From the NCBI RefSeq assembly GCF_019974135.1, contig NZ_AP025017.1:2046001-2110000 (forward strand): a DNA stretch of 64,000 nucleotides, in the 5' to 3' direction. Origin of the DNA: Actinomyces capricornis (GTDB taxonomy: Bacteria; Actinomycetota; Actinomycetes; Actinomycetales; Actinomycetaceae). Positions within the stretch are counted from its first letter, which is position 1. Every line of letters begins with the position of its first letter. Of this stretch, positions 35,336-44,645 are shown piece by piece. The notes beneath the pieces were generated by a model. The model was given only the letters and a program-made list of their open reading frames with translations, had not been told where the DNA came from and did no database searches. A program made the position numbers and the translations under genes.

Positions 35336-36832
35336 CTACTCCAGGGCCCGGATGATGGCCTCGACCGTCTCCTTGGCGTCCCCGAAGAGCATCGAGGTGT
35401 TCTCCCGGAAGAACAGGGGGTTCTGCACCCCCGCGTAGCCCGCGGCCATCGAGCGCTTGAAGACCACCACGCGGCGGGCCTCCCACACGCGCAGCACCGG
35501 CATGCCCGCGATCGGGGAGTCCGGCTCCTCGGCTGCAGGGTTGACCGTGTCATTGGCCCCGATGATGAGCACGACGTCCACCTCCCCGAAGTCGTCATTG
35601 ACCTCATCCATCTCCAGGACGACGTCGTAGGGGACCTTGGCCTCGGCCAGCAGCACATTCATGTGCCCGGGCAGGCGGCCGGCCACCGGGTGGATGCCGA
35701 AGGTCACCTCCACGCCCTCGGCCTGCAGCATCTCGGTGAGCGTGGCCACCGGGTACTGGGCCTGGGCCACCGCCATGCCGTAGCCGGGGGTGATGACCAC
35801 GCGCCGGGCGCTCTGCAGCAGGTGGGCCACGGAGGCGGCGTCGACCTCGTCGATCGGGCCGTCCTGACCACCGGCGGGCGCCGAGGAGCCCTCGGTGCCG
35901 AAGCCGCCCAGGATCACCGAGGCGAAGGAGCGGTTCATCGCCTGGCACATGAGGTAGGACAGGTAGGCGCCCGAGGAGCCCACCAGGGCCCCGGTGATGA
36001 TGAGCAGGTCGTTGTTGATGGTGAACCCGGTCAGGGCCGAGGCCCATCCCGAGTAGGAGTTCATGATCGAGACCACCACAGGCATGTCCCCACCGCCGAT
36101 CGCCACCACCAGGTGGATCCCCAGCAGGAGCGCGATGATCGTCATGGCCGCCAGGCAGGCCCAGGCGGCCGGGGAGCCCTCGGGCAGCAGCAGGAAGGCC
36201 ACCAGCAGCGCCAGGCAGACCAGGAGCGCCACCAGGTTGAGCAGGTTGCGTCCCGGCAGGGTGATGGGCCGGCCCGGTACCCGCCCGGCGAGCTTGAGGG
36301 CCGCCAGGATCGAGCCGGTGAAGGTCACCGCCCCCACGAGCACCCCCAGGTAGACCTCGCCCAGGTGGAAGACCCCCAGGGCCTCAGCGGCCGGCTCGGG
36401 GGAGGCGTAGGAGTTCAGCCCCACGATGACGGCGGCCAGGCCCACGAGGCCGTTGAGCACGGCGATGAGCTGGGGCATGCCCGTCATGGCCACGCGCCTG
36501 GCCAAAGTCATGCCGATCACGGCCCCCAGGCCCAGCGCCAGGGCGATGAGCACAGCGGTGACCACCACCCCCTGACCGGGATCGGAGGTCAGGGCCATGC
36601 CGATGGCCGCCGCGACCGCCACCCCCATGCCGACCGCCCCGGCGATGTTCCCCGCCGCGGAGGTCTCATGGCGCGAGAGCCCCGCGGCGGCCAGGATGAA
36701 CAGGATCGCCGCCGCGATATAGGCCAGGGCCACCGGCGAGGGCAGAGCGGGCAGGGCGGCAGCGGGCAGGGACGTGGCGGGCACGGCCTGCGCCCAGGCG
36801 GGCCCTGCGAGTGCGGTGAGCGTGGCAGGCAT
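35336..36832 (-). CDS. pntB: NAD(P) transhydrogenase beta subunit
   Basis: The proton-translocating transhydrogenase couples proton entry to hydride transfer from NADH to NADP. PntB holds membrane helices and the NADP-binding domain III. 498 residues from the ATG at 36832, four bases after pntA. The membrane part runs over residues about 30-290. Domain III shows [58 protein letters not shown] and [19 protein letters not shown], all family hallmarks. Confidence 0.96.
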   Translation of the reverse strand: MPATLTALAGPAWAQAVPATSLPAAALPALPSPVALAYIAAAILFILAAAGLSRHETSAAGNIAGAVGMGVAVAAAIGMALTSDPGQGVVVTAVLIALALGLGAVIGMTLARRVAMTGMPQLIAVLNGLVGLAAVIVGLNSYASPEPAAEALGVFHLGEVYLGVLVGAVTFTGSILAALKLAGRVPGRPITLPGRNLLNLVALLVCLALLVAFLLLPEGSPAAWACLAAMTIIALLLGIHLVVAIGGGDMPVVVSIMNSYSGWASALTGFTINNDLLIITGALVGSSGAYLSYLMCQAMNRSFASVILGGFGTEGSSAPAGGQDGPIDEVDAASVAHLLQSARRVVITPGYGMAVAQAQYPVATLTEMLQAEGVEVTFGIHPVAGRLPGHMNVLLAEAKVPYDVVLEMDEVNDDFGEVDVVLIIGANDTVNPAAEEPDSPIAGMPVLRVWEARRVVVFKRSMAAGYAGVQNPLFFRENTSMLFGDAKETVEAIIRALE

Positions 36833-36836
36833 CGTC

Positions 36837-38384
36837 TCAGTCCTTCCTGAACATGGTGAGCATGCGGTGGGTGACCGCGAAGCCGCCGAAGACATTGACC
36901 GTGGCCAGCACGATGGCCACGAAGCTGACGGCGCTGATGAGCGGGTTGGCGCTGCCCACCTGGGAGATCGCGCCCACCAGGATGATCCCGGAGATCGCAT
37001 TGGTCACCGACATCAGCGGGGTGTGCAGGGCGGGGGTGACATTGGAGATGACGTGGAAGCCCAGGATGACCGCCAGGGTTAGGACCACGTAGTGGCTGGC
37101 GGCCGCCGCCGGCGTCACCAGCACCAGGACTGCCGCCAGGGCAGCCACCAGGGCCAGGCCCGCGGTGCGGCGCCGTCGGCTGAGGGCCTGCTGGGCGGCC
37201 TCCTGCTCCCGGGCCTGCTGCAGCTCCTCGGGGGAGGGGCCCGTGGGCGCCGACGGCGCGGCCGAGACGCTGATGGGCGGCGGGGGCCACAGCACCGAGC
37301 CGTCGTGGACCACCGTCACCGAGCGCAGGATCTCGTCATCCAGGTCCAGGGCGAGGACGCCGTCCTTCCCGGGCGTCATCAGCGCCAGCAGGTTGACGAT
37401 GTTCTGCCCGTAGAGCTGGGAGGCCTGGGCGGGCAGGCGCCCCGCCAGGTCCAGGAGCCCCACGATGGTCACCCCGCCGGGGGTGCGCACCACCTCGCCG
37501 GGCACGGTCAGCTCGGTGTTGCCGCCATTGGCGGCCGCCATGTCCACGATCACCGAGCCCGGGCGCATCGCCTCGATGGCGGCGCGCTCCAGCAGCAGGG
37601 GCGCCTGGCGGCCGGGGATGGAGGCGGTGGTGATGACGATGTCGGCCTGGGCCGCCTGCTGGGCGTACAGGGCGCGGGCCGCCGCCTCCTGATCGCTGCC
37701 CAGCTCCTTGGCGTAGCCGTCGGTGGAGACCTCCTGGGCGCCGGGCAGCGGCACGAACTGGGCCCCCATGGAGCGCACCTGGTCGGCCACCTCGGGGCGC
37801 ACGTCGCTGCCGCGCACGATGGCGCCCAGGGAGTGGGCGGTGCCGATGGCTGAGAGCCCGGCGACCCCGGCGCCGATGACGTAGGCCTGCGCCGGGGGGA
37901 ACTTGCCGGCGGCGGTGACCTGGCCGCTGAACAGACGCCCGAAGTGCGCCGCGGCCTCGATGACGGCCCGGTACCCGGCCAGGTTGGCCTGGGAGGAGAG
38001 CACGTCCATGGCCTGGGCGCGCGAGATCCGCGGGACGGCGTCGAGCGCCACGCCCGTCAGGCCCCGCTCGCGCAGGGACTCCAGCAGCTCGGGATGGCGG
38101 GCGGGATCCAACCGGCCGACGACCATGGCGCCCCGGCTCATGAGGTCCAGCTCCTCGGCGCTGGGAGTGCCGGTGCTCAGCACGATGTCGCAGCCCCAGA
38201 CCTCGGCCCGCTCGGCCAGGCGGGCGCCGGCCTCCTCATAGGCCTCATCGGGGGCGCTGGCTCTCAGGCCCGCACCGCGCTCGACCAGGACCTCATGGCC
38301 CAGGCGCGAGAGCCTCTCGGCGGTCTGCGGGGTGGCGGAGACCAGGGGCCTGTCCGGTCGCTCGCAGGGGACTCCAATGCGCAC
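36837..38384 (-). CDS. pntA: NAD(P) transhydrogenase alpha subunit, fused form
   Basis: 515 residues from GTG 38384, chosen because the family sequence VRIGVPCE starts there and AGGAGG precedes it; a longer ATG start at 38462 would lie inside the promoter. Domain I binds NAD ([40 protein letters not shown]). The C-terminal third holds membrane helices ([17 protein letters not shown] and later), so this is the fused enterobacterial-type alpha chain rather than split PntAA/PntAB. It forms an operon with pntB. Confidence 0.96.
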   Translation of the reverse strand: MRIGVPCERPDRPLVSATPQTAERLSRLGHEVLVERGAGLRASAPDEAYEEAGARLAERAEVWGCDIVLSTGTPSAEELDLMSRGAMVVGRLDPARHPELLESLRERGLTGVALDAVPRISRAQAMDVLSSQANLAGYRAVIEAAAHFGRLFSGQVTAAGKFPPAQAYVIGAGVAGLSAIGTAHSLGAIVRGSDVRPEVADQVRSMGAQFVPLPGAQEVSTDGYAKELGSDQEAAARALYAQQAAQADIVITTASIPGRQAPLLLERAAIEAMRPGSVIVDMAAANGGNTELTVPGEVVRTPGGVTIVGLLDLAGRLPAQASQLYGQNIVNLLALMTPGKDGVLALDLDDEILRSVTVVHDGSVLWPPPPISVSAAPSAPTGPSPEELQQAREQEAAQQALSRRRRTAGLALVAALAAVLVLVTPAAAASHYVVLTLAVILGFHVISNVTPALHTPLMSVTNAISGIILVGAISQVGSANPLISAVSFVAIVLATVNVFGGFAVTHRMLTMFRKD

Positions 38385-38433
38385 GGCGCCTCCTCGGGGT
38401 TGATGGGAACGTATCCCGTCGGCTGGTGGGGAA

Positions 38434-38462
38434 ACTGTACGGGCAGGGGGTAGGGTCGACAA
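38434..38462 (-). promoter_or_regulatory. Promoter of pntA-pntB
   Basis: On the minus strand TTGTCG (38462-38457) and TACAGT (38439-38434) are spaced 17 bp apart, close to the sigma-70-type consensus. The predicted transcript starts about 43 bases before the GTG at 38384, supporting that start. Confidence 0.7.
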
Positions 38463-38553
38463 GACGTCAATAGCCGGAACAGCCAGACCCTATCGACCGC
38501 ATGTGACAGCGATGAGTCGAGGCAGGACGACGCGGCGGCGCCCCGAGACGGCG

Positions 38554-38570
38554 GGACCGGACGGCGGTCC
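38554..38570 (-). terminator. Small hairpin after the ROK kinase gene
   Basis: GGACCG/CGGTCC stem of 6 bp with a 5-nt loop, 16 bases past the kinase stop and before the pntA promoter. It is weak. Confidence 0.3.
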
Positions 38571-38585
38571 GGGGCAGGGGCGGGC

Positions 38586-39344
38586 TCAGGGGCGGGCCAT
38601 GGCCCAGCAGCGAGCGCCCCCGGTCATGCCGGCCTCATTGGGGACCACCACGACGTCCTCGCCGATCTTGGACAGCTGGTTGGCGGTGATGCGCCGCGAG
38701 TTGCCCCCGCCCAGGTAGAGGCGGTCCCACAGGTACATGGGTCGCAGGGCGTCGACGACGCGGCGCACCCGCCGGGACCAGTGGGCGTCACCGAGCCGCA
38801 GCCGCTCATGCTCCCCGATGTAGTCGTCGTAGGTCAGCCCCCAGCGCACCGGGCCCTGCGAGACCTCCACATGGGGGGCCAGCACGCCGTTGTCGAACAC
38901 GGCGTTGCCCAGCCCCGTGCCCAGGGTGACGATCATCTCCAGCCCGTGCCCGGTGACCACCCCGGCGCCCGCGACCTCGGCGTCGTTGAGGACCAGGGCG
39001 GGGGCGCCCAGGGCCTGGCTGACGGCCCGTCCCATGTCGAAGCGGGCCCAGGCCTCCACCAGCTCGGGCAGCACCTTGGAGCGCGGGCCATCGCGGGTGA
39101 TGTAGTGCGGGGTGGCCACGACCACCCCGTGGCGCAGCATCCCCGGCATGCCCACGGTGATGCGGTCGGCGGCGGGCAGCTGCTCGGCCAGGGAGGCGAT
39201 GGTCTCGACCAGGGTGGTGGGCGGCAGGGGGTAGGGCGTGGGGGTGCGCACCGCCCGCGAGATGATCGCGCCCTCGGAGTCCAGGACGGAGGCCTTGATG
39301 CCGCCGCCCCCGCAGTCCACCGAGAGTGTTGTTGGAGAGGTCAC
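38586..39344 (-). CDS. ppgK: ROK-family sugar kinase, polyphosphate glucokinase-like
   Basis: Probably phosphorylates glucose with polyphosphate and/or ATP. 252 residues from GTG 39344. The N-terminal phosphate-binding TLSVDCGGGGIKASVLD, the TVGMPGM segment, VLNDAEVAGAG and VTLGTGLGNAVFDNGVLAPH match the ROK/PPGK pattern; LYLGGGNSRRI closes it. The usual ELGH after the glycine loop is replaced by VEVSQGP, so substrate preference is uncertain. It is transcribed divergently from truA. Confidence 0.8.
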   Translation of the reverse strand: MTSPTTLSVDCGGGGIKASVLDSEGAIISRAVRTPTPYPLPPTTLVETIASLAEQLPAADRITVGMPGMLRHGVVVATPHYITRDGPRSKVLPELVEAWARFDMGRAVSQALGAPALVLNDAEVAGAGVVTGHGLEMIVTLGTGLGNAVFDNGVLAPHVEVSQGPVRWGLTYDDYIGEHERLRLGDAHWSRRVRRVVDALRPMYLWDRLYLGGGNSRRITANQLSKIGEDVVVVPNEAGMTGGARCWAMARP

Positions 39345-39351
39345 GGGGCTG

Positions 39352-39357
39352 ACGCTA
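39352..39357 (-). promoter_or_regulatory. -10 box for a leaderless ROK kinase transcript
   Basis: On the minus strand TAGCGT ends 7 bases before GTG 39344, the spacing seen at many other genes here. Confidence 0.5.
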
Positions 39358-39437
39358 CCGCCTCCGGGGCCCGGCGTGGCGCGGTGAGGCACGGTGGGAT
39401 CGGAGGGACATGGTGGCAGGCATGGTGAGATAGGCGC

Positions 39438-40517
39438 ATGGCAGAGGCAGATCGGGCGGGCCGAGCAGACGATGCAGGCCGGGCAGACCCGGCAGACCGG
39501 GCAGGCCGCGCCGTCGGGGCGGGGCGGGTCGATGAGGAGGCCGGTGCAGGCGAGGCGGGCGGCGTCGCCGGGGGGCCCGAGGACGACGGCGCGGGCAGTG
39601 TCGCGGGCGGTGGGGCGGTCCGCATCCGCCTCGATCTGGCCTACGACGGCGGGGGCTTCAACGGCTGGGCCGCCCAGCCCGGGCTGCGCACGGTCGAGGG
39701 CGTGCTCACCAATGCCCTGACCACCGTGCTGCGCACCCCGGTGCGGCTGACCGTCGCCGGGCGCACCGACGCCGGCGTGCATGCCGCCGCCCAGGTCGCC
39801 CACCTCGACGTGACCGCCGAGGCCTGGCGGCTCCTGCCGGGCCGCTCCCAGCGCCCGCCCGGCGAGGCGCTCGTCACCCGCCTGGCCGGGGTCCTGGCCC
39901 GCGAGTCCCAGCAGTGGTCCCGCTCGGTCGGGCTCAGCCTGCCTCGTGGCGCCAGCGACGTCGTTGTCCACCGGGCCCGCCGGGTCAGCCCCGACTTCGA
40001 CGCCCGCTTCTCGGCCCTCCAGCGGCGCTACATCTACCGCGTCGCCGACGCCGCCTCCCCCCGCGACCCGCGCCGCCGCGGCCACGTCCTGTGGCTGCCC
40101 GAGAGTCTGGACGTCGAGGCCATGGACGCCGCCTGCGCCCCCCTGCTGGGGGAGCACGACTTCCTGTCCTACTGCAAGCCCCGCCAGGGGGCCACCACCA
40201 TCCGCACCCTGACCGCGCTGCGCTGGCGGCGGGCGCTCGAGGGTGGGCCCGACGGCGGGCTGGTCACCCTGGAGGTGGCCGCCGACGCCTTCTGCCACTC
40301 CATGGTGCGCTCGCTGGTGGGGGCGGGCCTGGCCGTGGGGCAGGGGCGCCGTCCGCCGTCCTGGCCGGCCGAGCTGCTGGCGGCGCGCTCGCGGCAGGCC
40401 TCCGCCCCGGTGGCCCCGCCGCACGGTCTGACCCTGGAGGCAGTGACCTACCCGCAGCCCGAGGAGCTGGCGGCCCAGGCGCAGCGGGCCCGGGTGGTGC
40501 GGCGCCTGGAGTGCTGA
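39438..40517 (+). CDS. truA: tRNA pseudouridine synthase A with a low-complexity N-terminus
   Basis: Makes pseudouridine at positions 38-40 of the tRNA anticodon arm. 359 residues. The TruA core begins at about residue 61 (VRIRLDLAYDGGGFNGWAAQ). The catalytic Asp111 lies in VAGRTDAGVHA, and FCHSMVRSLVGAGLAVGQG is the C-terminal signature. Residues 1-60 are repetitive Ala/Gly/Arg/Asp, translated from imperfect short repeats. I see no better in-frame start closer to the core. A TGAGAT box lies 6 bases before ATG 39438. Confidence 0.93.
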   Translation: MAEADRAGRADDAGRADPADRAGRAVGAGRVDEEAGAGEAGGVAGGPEDDGAGSVAGGGAVRIRLDLAYDGGGFNGWAAQPGLRTVEGVLTNALTTVLRTPVRLTVAGRTDAGVHAAAQVAHLDVTAEAWRLLPGRSQRPPGEALVTRLAGVLARESQQWSRSVGLSLPRGASDVVVHRARRVSPDFDARFSALQRRYIYRVADAASPRDPRRRGHVLWLPESLDVEAMDAACAPLLGEHDFLSYCKPRQGATTIRTLTALRWRRALEGGPDGGLVTLEVAADAFCHSMVRSLVGAGLAVGQGRRPPSWPAELLAARSRQASAPVAPPHGLTLEAVTYPQPEELAAQAQRARVVRRLEC

Positions 40518-40673
40518 GGCGCCGCCGTCGCCGGGGTCGTGGGCAGAGCCGTCGGAAGACGACGACGGAGCACCGCTGCGGCCGCGACACGGCCGCGCCG
40601 ACACGCCCGCCCTTCGGGACGGGGGCGCCCCGGCGGCGTGGTGGGACTCACGGCGCCTGATGGGGCCGATCCT
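40518..40673. other. GC-rich spacer after truA, no gene seen
   Basis: With the rplM promoter and leader this makes a 346-bp gap. No supported gene or strong terminator is seen. Confidence 0.4.
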
Positions 40674-40703
40674 TTGACCCCTCTTGGCGCCTGCCGGTAG
40701 GGT
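40674..40703 (+). promoter_or_regulatory. Promoter of rplM-rpsI
   Basis: TTGACC (40674-40679) and TAGGGT (40698-40703) with an 18-bp spacer is one of the best promoters in the window. It gives a leader of about 150 nt before GTG 40864, long enough for post-transcriptional control. No known leader motif was recognised. Confidence 0.75.
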
Positions 40704-40863
40704 GCCACTGTCGTGCAGCACGTGAAAGCGTCCGCGGTGCCGTCCCACTCGCCCCGGTTCGCCTGTGCTCCGACCGCTCACCTGACCATGGTGGTCTCGC
40801 CGATCCGCGCAGCTTCACGCGATTCGGCGTGTCCACTCGCCAAGAGAAACGAAGGCAACGCCC

Positions 40864-41307
40864 GTGCGCACGTATACACCGAAGCCCGGCGACGTCGAGA
40901 AGAACTGGTACGTCATCGACGCCACCGACGTCGTCCTCGGCCGTCTCGCGGCCCAGGCCGCGACCCTGCTCCGTGGGAAGCACAAGCCCCAGTTCGCCCC
41001 CAACGAGGACTGCGGCGACTACGTCATCATCATCAACGCCGACAAGGTCGCCCTGACCAACGGCAAGGCCGACAAGAAGATGGCCTACCGCCACTCCGGC
41101 TACCCCGGTGGCCTGCGGTCCATCTCCTACCGCGAGCTGCTGGCCACCCGCCCCGAGCGCGCCGTGGAGAAGGCGGTCAAGGGCATGGTGCCCCACACCA
41201 AGCTCGGCCGTGCCCAGCTCAAGAAGCTCCGGGTCTACACCGGGGCCGAGCACCCGCACGCCTCGCAGAACCCGCAGACCTTCGAGATCACCCAGGTCGC
41301 CCAGTAA
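40864..41307 (+). CDS. rplM: 50S ribosomal protein L13
   Basis: 147 residues, an early 50S assembly protein. [20 protein letters not shown] and [17 protein letters not shown] open the protein; [19 protein letters not shown] and [14 protein letters not shown] close it. The start is GTG 40864 after GAAGG. It forms the standard pair with rpsI, 42 bases downstream. Confidence 0.97.
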   Translation: MRTYTPKPGDVEKNWYVIDATDVVLGRLAAQAATLLRGKHKPQFAPNEDCGDYVIIINADKVALTNGKADKKMAYRHSGYPGGLRSISYRELLATRPERAVEKAVKGMVPHTKLGRAQLKKLRVYTGAEHPHASQNPQTFEITQVAQ

Positions 41308-41349
41308 GCGCACCGCGCTCGGCACCTCGCGACAAGCAAAGGACATATC

Positions 41350-41844
41350 GTGGCTGAGACCACTGTCGACATTGACGCGCTGGATGAGGAGAGCTACCCC
41401 TCCAGCTACACCACCGAGACCGATGGCTCCGGCGAGGGCCGCGGCCAGTCCATCACTGCCCCCGGGGCCGGCCTGGGCCGCCGCAAGGAGGCCGTCGCCC
41501 GCGTCCGCCTCGTGCCTGGCACGGGCCAGTGGACCCTCAACGGCCGCACCCTGGAGGACTACTTCCCCAACAAGCTGCACCAGCAGCTCGTGCGCGCCCC
41601 CTTCACCATCCTGGACCTGGAGGGCCGCTTCGACGTCATCGCCCGCATCCACGGCGGTGGCGTCTCCGGCCAGGCCGGTGCGCTGCGCCTGGGCATCGCC
41701 CGGGCCCTCAACGAGATCGACCGTGAGGCCAACCGCGCCACCCTGAAGAAGGCCGGCTTCCTCACCCGCGACTCGCGCATCGTGGAGCGCAAGAAGGCCG
41801 GTCTGCACAAGGCCCGCCGCGCCCCCCAGTACTCCAAGCGCTGA
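41350..41844 (+). CDS. rpsI: 30S ribosomal protein S9
   Basis: 164 residues, with an acidic N-terminal extension of about 35 residues ([20 protein letters not shown]) as in other actinobacteria. The core shows [39 protein letters not shown] and the C-terminal [17 protein letters not shown], whose last Arg touches P-site tRNA. The start is GTG 41350. Confidence 0.97.
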   Translation: MAETTVDIDALDEESYPSSYTTETDGSGEGRGQSITAPGAGLGRRKEAVARVRLVPGTGQWTLNGRTLEDYFPNKLHQQLVRAPFTILDLEGRFDVIARIHGGGVSGQAGALRLGIARALNEIDREANRATLKKAGFLTRDSRIVERKKAGLHKARRAPQYSKR

Positions 41845-41860
41845 GCCCCTCACCGCTTCT

Positions 41861-41913
41861 CGACGCCCCGCCGCCCCGTCCCGGTCCCGCACCGGGTGGC
41901 CGGCGGGGCGTCG
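41861..41913 (+). terminator. Terminator after rpsI
   Basis: A 13-bp perfect outer stem CGACGCCCCGCCG/CGGCGGGGCGTCG encloses an inner hairpin CCCGGT/ACCGGG. It ends the rplM-rpsI transcript. Confidence 0.8.
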
Positions 41914-41948
41914 TCGTGCGGCCGGGATCCCACCGGGCCACAGCCGGG

Positions 41949-42044
41949 GCTGCACATCTTCAAGAACCGACCGCCTGGTTGATCCGCATGATTCCGCGGT
42001 TCTCCCCGCTGGAATCCTGCCGGTGGCGGCTGAAGATGTGCAGC
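41949..42044. repeat. Inverted repeat with nested arms upstream of glmM
   Basis: GCTGCACATCTTCA at 41949-41962 and its exact complement at 42031-42044 enclose 68 nt. That interval contains AGAACCG (41963-41969) pairing with CGGTTCT (41997-42003). The fold is multi-armed and lies in the 303-bp rpsI-glmM gap, which holds no gene. No matching copy is seen elsewhere in the window. Confidence 0.65.
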
Positions 42045-42147
42045 GGCGCCGGCGCGCCGGCCGCAGGTGGCGGGCGGGCATCCAGCGCGCGACCAGCGGG
42101 CATGGCAGGATGTGAGGTGCTTTCCGCTCTCGACAGGAGGATCCCCT

Positions 42148-43506
42148 ATGGCTCGTCTCTTCGGCACCGACGGTGTCCGCGGCCTGGCCAACGACCTGCT
42201 CACCCCGACTCTCGCCGTCCAGCTCGGCGAGGCCGCCGCCCGCGTCCTGACCAAGGACGCCTCGGCCCCGGCGTCGCGCAGCGGCCGCCCCCGCGCCATC
42301 GTGGGCCGCGACACCCGGGCCTCCGGGGAGTTCCTCGACCACGCTATCAGCGCCGGCCTGGCCTCCTCGGGCGTGGATGTCACCCGCGTGGGCGTCCTGC
42401 CCACCCCGGCCATCGCCCACCTCACCGCCACGCAGGACATCGACCTGGGCGTCATGATCTCGGCCTCCCACAACCCCTTCCCGGACAACGGCATCAAGTT
42501 CATCGCCCGCGGCGGCTACAAGCTGGCCGACGCCGTGGAGGACGAGATCGAGGCCCTCCTGGGCAAGGTTGAGGCTCGTCCCACGGGAGCCGATGTCGGC
42601 CGGGTCATCAAGGGCGAGACCATCGCCGACCAGAACTACATCAACCACCTCGTGGACTCCGTGGCCACCGACCTGTCGGGCCTGCGCATCGTGGTCGACG
42701 CCTCCAATGGCGCCGCCTCCACCGTGGGCCCGGCCGCCCTGCGCGCCGCGGGGGCCGAGGTCATCGTCATCAACGCCTCCCCGGACGGCCTCAACATCAA
42801 TGACAACTGCGGGTCCACCCACCCCGAGCAGCTCCAGAGCTATGTCACCGCCGTGGGCGCGGACATGGGGGTGGCCTACGACGGCGATGCCGACCGCTGC
42901 CTGGCCGTGGACGCCGAGGGCCGGCTCGTCGACGGCGACCAGATCATGGGCATGCTCGCCATCGGCATGAAGGCCGACGGCACCCTGGGCTCGGACACCC
43001 TGGTGGTCACGGTCATGAGCAACCTGGGCCTCATCCTGGCCATGCGCGAGCACGGCATCCGCACCGTCCAGACCGGAGTGGGGGACCGCTACGTGCTCGA
43101 GCGCATGCTCCAGGGCGGCTACACCCTGGGCGGGGAGCAGTCCGGCCACGTCATCGACACCGTCCACGCCACCACCGGCGACGGCGTGCTCACCTCCCTG
43201 CACATCGCCGCCCGCGTCAAGCGCACCGGCAAGACCCTGGCCGAGCTGGCCTCCGTGGTCACCCGCCTGCCCCAGACCCTCATCAACGTCAAGGGCGTGG
43301 ACAAGGCCGCTGCGGGCACGAACAAGGCCGTGCAGGACGCGGTGGCGGCCGCCGAGAAGGAGATGGGGGAGACCGGGCGGGTTCTGCTGCGCCCCTCGGG
43401 CACCGAGCCGGTGGTGCGCGTCATGGTCGAGGCCGCCACCCAGGACGAGGCCGACCGGGTCGCGGGCTCCCTGGCCACCGTGGTCAAGGACAACCTGAGC
43501 CTGTGA
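42148..43506 (+). CDS. glmM: Phosphoglucosamine mutase
   Basis: Converts glucosamine-6-phosphate to glucosamine-1-phosphate for UDP-GlcNAc and peptidoglycan. 452 residues. ATG 42148 follows AGGAGG at 42136-42141; the frame is open upstream but not homologous. The start [12 protein letters not shown], the phosphoserine loop MISASHNPF (Ser107), the metal-binding DGDADRC and the C-terminal [14 protein letters not shown] are all present. It acts one step after GlmS, encoded 4 kb downstream. Confidence 0.97.
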   Translation: MARLFGTDGVRGLANDLLTPTLAVQLGEAAARVLTKDASAPASRSGRPRAIVGRDTRASGEFLDHAISAGLASSGVDVTRVGVLPTPAIAHLTATQDIDLGVMISASHNPFPDNGIKFIARGGYKLADAVEDEIEALLGKVEARPTGADVGRVIKGETIADQNYINHLVDSVATDLSGLRIVVDASNGAASTVGPAALRAAGAEVIVINASPDGLNINDNCGSTHPEQLQSYVTAVGADMGVAYDGDADRCLAVDAEGRLVDGDQIMGMLAIGMKADGTLGSDTLVVTVMSNLGLILAMREHGIRTVQTGVGDRYVLERMLQGGYTLGGEQSGHVIDTVHATTGDGVLTSLHIAARVKRTGKTLAELASVVTRLPQTLINVKGVDKAAAGTNKAVQDAVAAAEKEMGETGRVLLRPSGTEPVVRVMVEAATQDEADRVAGSLATVVKDNLSL

Positions 43507-43514
43507 GCTGAGGG

Positions 43515-43531
43515 GACTGCCTTCGGCAGTC
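43515..43531 (+). terminator. Hairpin after glmM
   Basis: GACTGCC/GGCAGTC, a 7-bp stem with a 3-nt TTC loop, 8 bases after the glmM stop. Confidence 0.6.
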
Positions 43532-43685
43532 GGGGCCGGCCGTTGGCGCAGCCACCCGGGTGGTGGCGGGCGTCGCGGCCGGCTCCACGCCCTGTCCCCC
43601 TGGTTCGCGGACCGCGCGGCGAAGTCCTGCGCCGTTGTTCCGCGGCCCGCGGAATGAAGACGCAATGACGCAGGTCACAGATTGA

Positions 43686-43691
43686 TATCAT
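43686..43691 (+). promoter_or_regulatory. -10 box for a leaderless membrane-protein transcript
   Basis: TATCAT ends 6 bases before GTG 43698 in a locally AT-rich patch. It supports that start. Confidence 0.55.
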
Positions 43692-43697
43692 CACTGC

Positions 43698-44324
43698 GTG
43701 TTTGACCAGAATGATCGGCTCCATCGTCGGGTGGAGGCTCTTAGTGTCAAGGTGAAGTACCAGCAGGAGGCGCTATTCAGCCTGACGGGGTGGGGCTGCG
43801 TGGTGGGTATGACCGGCGCCTTCCTCACGCCGTGGGCGACGGGAATGGAAGAGGGGAGCAAGAGTGTTCAGGTCTCCTCTCGGAACCTGCACACCTTCCT
43901 GTTCGCCTGCCAAGGAACCTGTGAACGCGCGGAGACGGAGCAGGAGACGCTGAGCGGCCTCTCGCTCGAGGGTCTTCCCGGGTGGGTGGCGCTGCTGGGC
44001 CTGGCGATGCTCCTCCTTGCTGGCAGTGAGTTCTCTCTGGAGGCCAGATTGCCCCGGCGGCTGGGCGTGCCGGGGCTCTGGATCGCGCTCCTGGGGCTGA
44101 TGATGTGCCTGGTGCAGATGTTCTCCGGGCCCGAGGGCTTCGCTAGGGACATGGGTCGGCCCGAGACCCTCCTCATCGGCCCCGCACTGCCCCTGCTGGC
44201 GCTGGCGATCGCCTGTGCGGCGGTGCGCAGCAACCTGCGAAAGTCTCCTGTGCCCTACGTCCGGGCCAGTCATCCGCCTGCGTCACCCACCTGGCCGCGC
44301 AACTCCCGCCCGCCCATAGGCTGA
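43698..44324 (+). CDS. Membrane protein of unknown function
   Basis: 208 residues, not recognised. Four hydrophobic spans are visible: around GWGCVVGMTGAFLTPW, WVALLGLAMLLLAG, PGLWIALLGLMMCLVQMF and LLIGPALPLLALAIACAAV. The loop after the first span carries two Cys (FACQGTCERAETEQ) and would lie outside the cell if the N-terminus is inside. The short N-terminus looks coiled (FDQNDRLHRRVEALSVKVKY). A leaderless promoter supports GTG 43698. It is followed by an inverted-repeat element and a convergent flavoprotein gene. Confidence 0.65.
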   Translation: MFDQNDRLHRRVEALSVKVKYQQEALFSLTGWGCVVGMTGAFLTPWATGMEEGSKSVQVSSRNLHTFLFACQGTCERAETEQETLSGLSLEGLPGWVALLGLAMLLLAGSEFSLEARLPRRLGVPGLWIALLGLMMCLVQMFSGPEGFARDMGRPETLLIGPALPLLALAIACAAVRSNLRKSPVPYVRASHPPASPTWPRNSRPPIG

Positions 44325-44456
44325 GCGCTGCACGTCCTCAGGGGGCTGGGTGGGCGGCCCGGCCGCACGAGGGATCCGGCGGTCCGGCCCCGGTGCGCTC
44401 AGGCTGGGGCCCGGATGGCCGATGTGATTCAGGTAGGCGCCGGGAGCGCAGAAGAG

Positions 44457-44531
44457 CGTCGCTTCGCGGAAAGTGCGTCGCTTCGCGGAAAAGGCGACAC
44501 CGAGAGGGTGCGTCCATTCCGCGAAGCGACG
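44457..44531. repeat. Repeat cluster: two direct and one inverted 15-mer
   Basis: CGTCGCTTCGCGGAA occurs at 44457-44471 and 44476-44490. Its exact complement lies at 44517-44531. Either direct copy can pair with the inverted one, giving alternative hairpins, as in the element near 32413. It lies in the 321-bp convergent gap 44325-44645, which holds no gene, and may be a bidirectional terminator. Confidence 0.85.
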
Positions 44532-44645
44532 TCGAATCCGCCACGTGACGCCCAATCCGTGCACCGTGACGCGGGCCTTGCGCGCACCGCGTGCGCCGCG
44601 CCTGCGCCCCGGCGGCCGCCCTCGCCGTGTACGCGGCCGGCCGGC

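Noticed and set aside
40713..41357. Open frame starting at GTG 40713 across rplM
   Set aside because: It is out of frame with L13 and Arg-rich after the first 50 residues. The region is the rplM leader.
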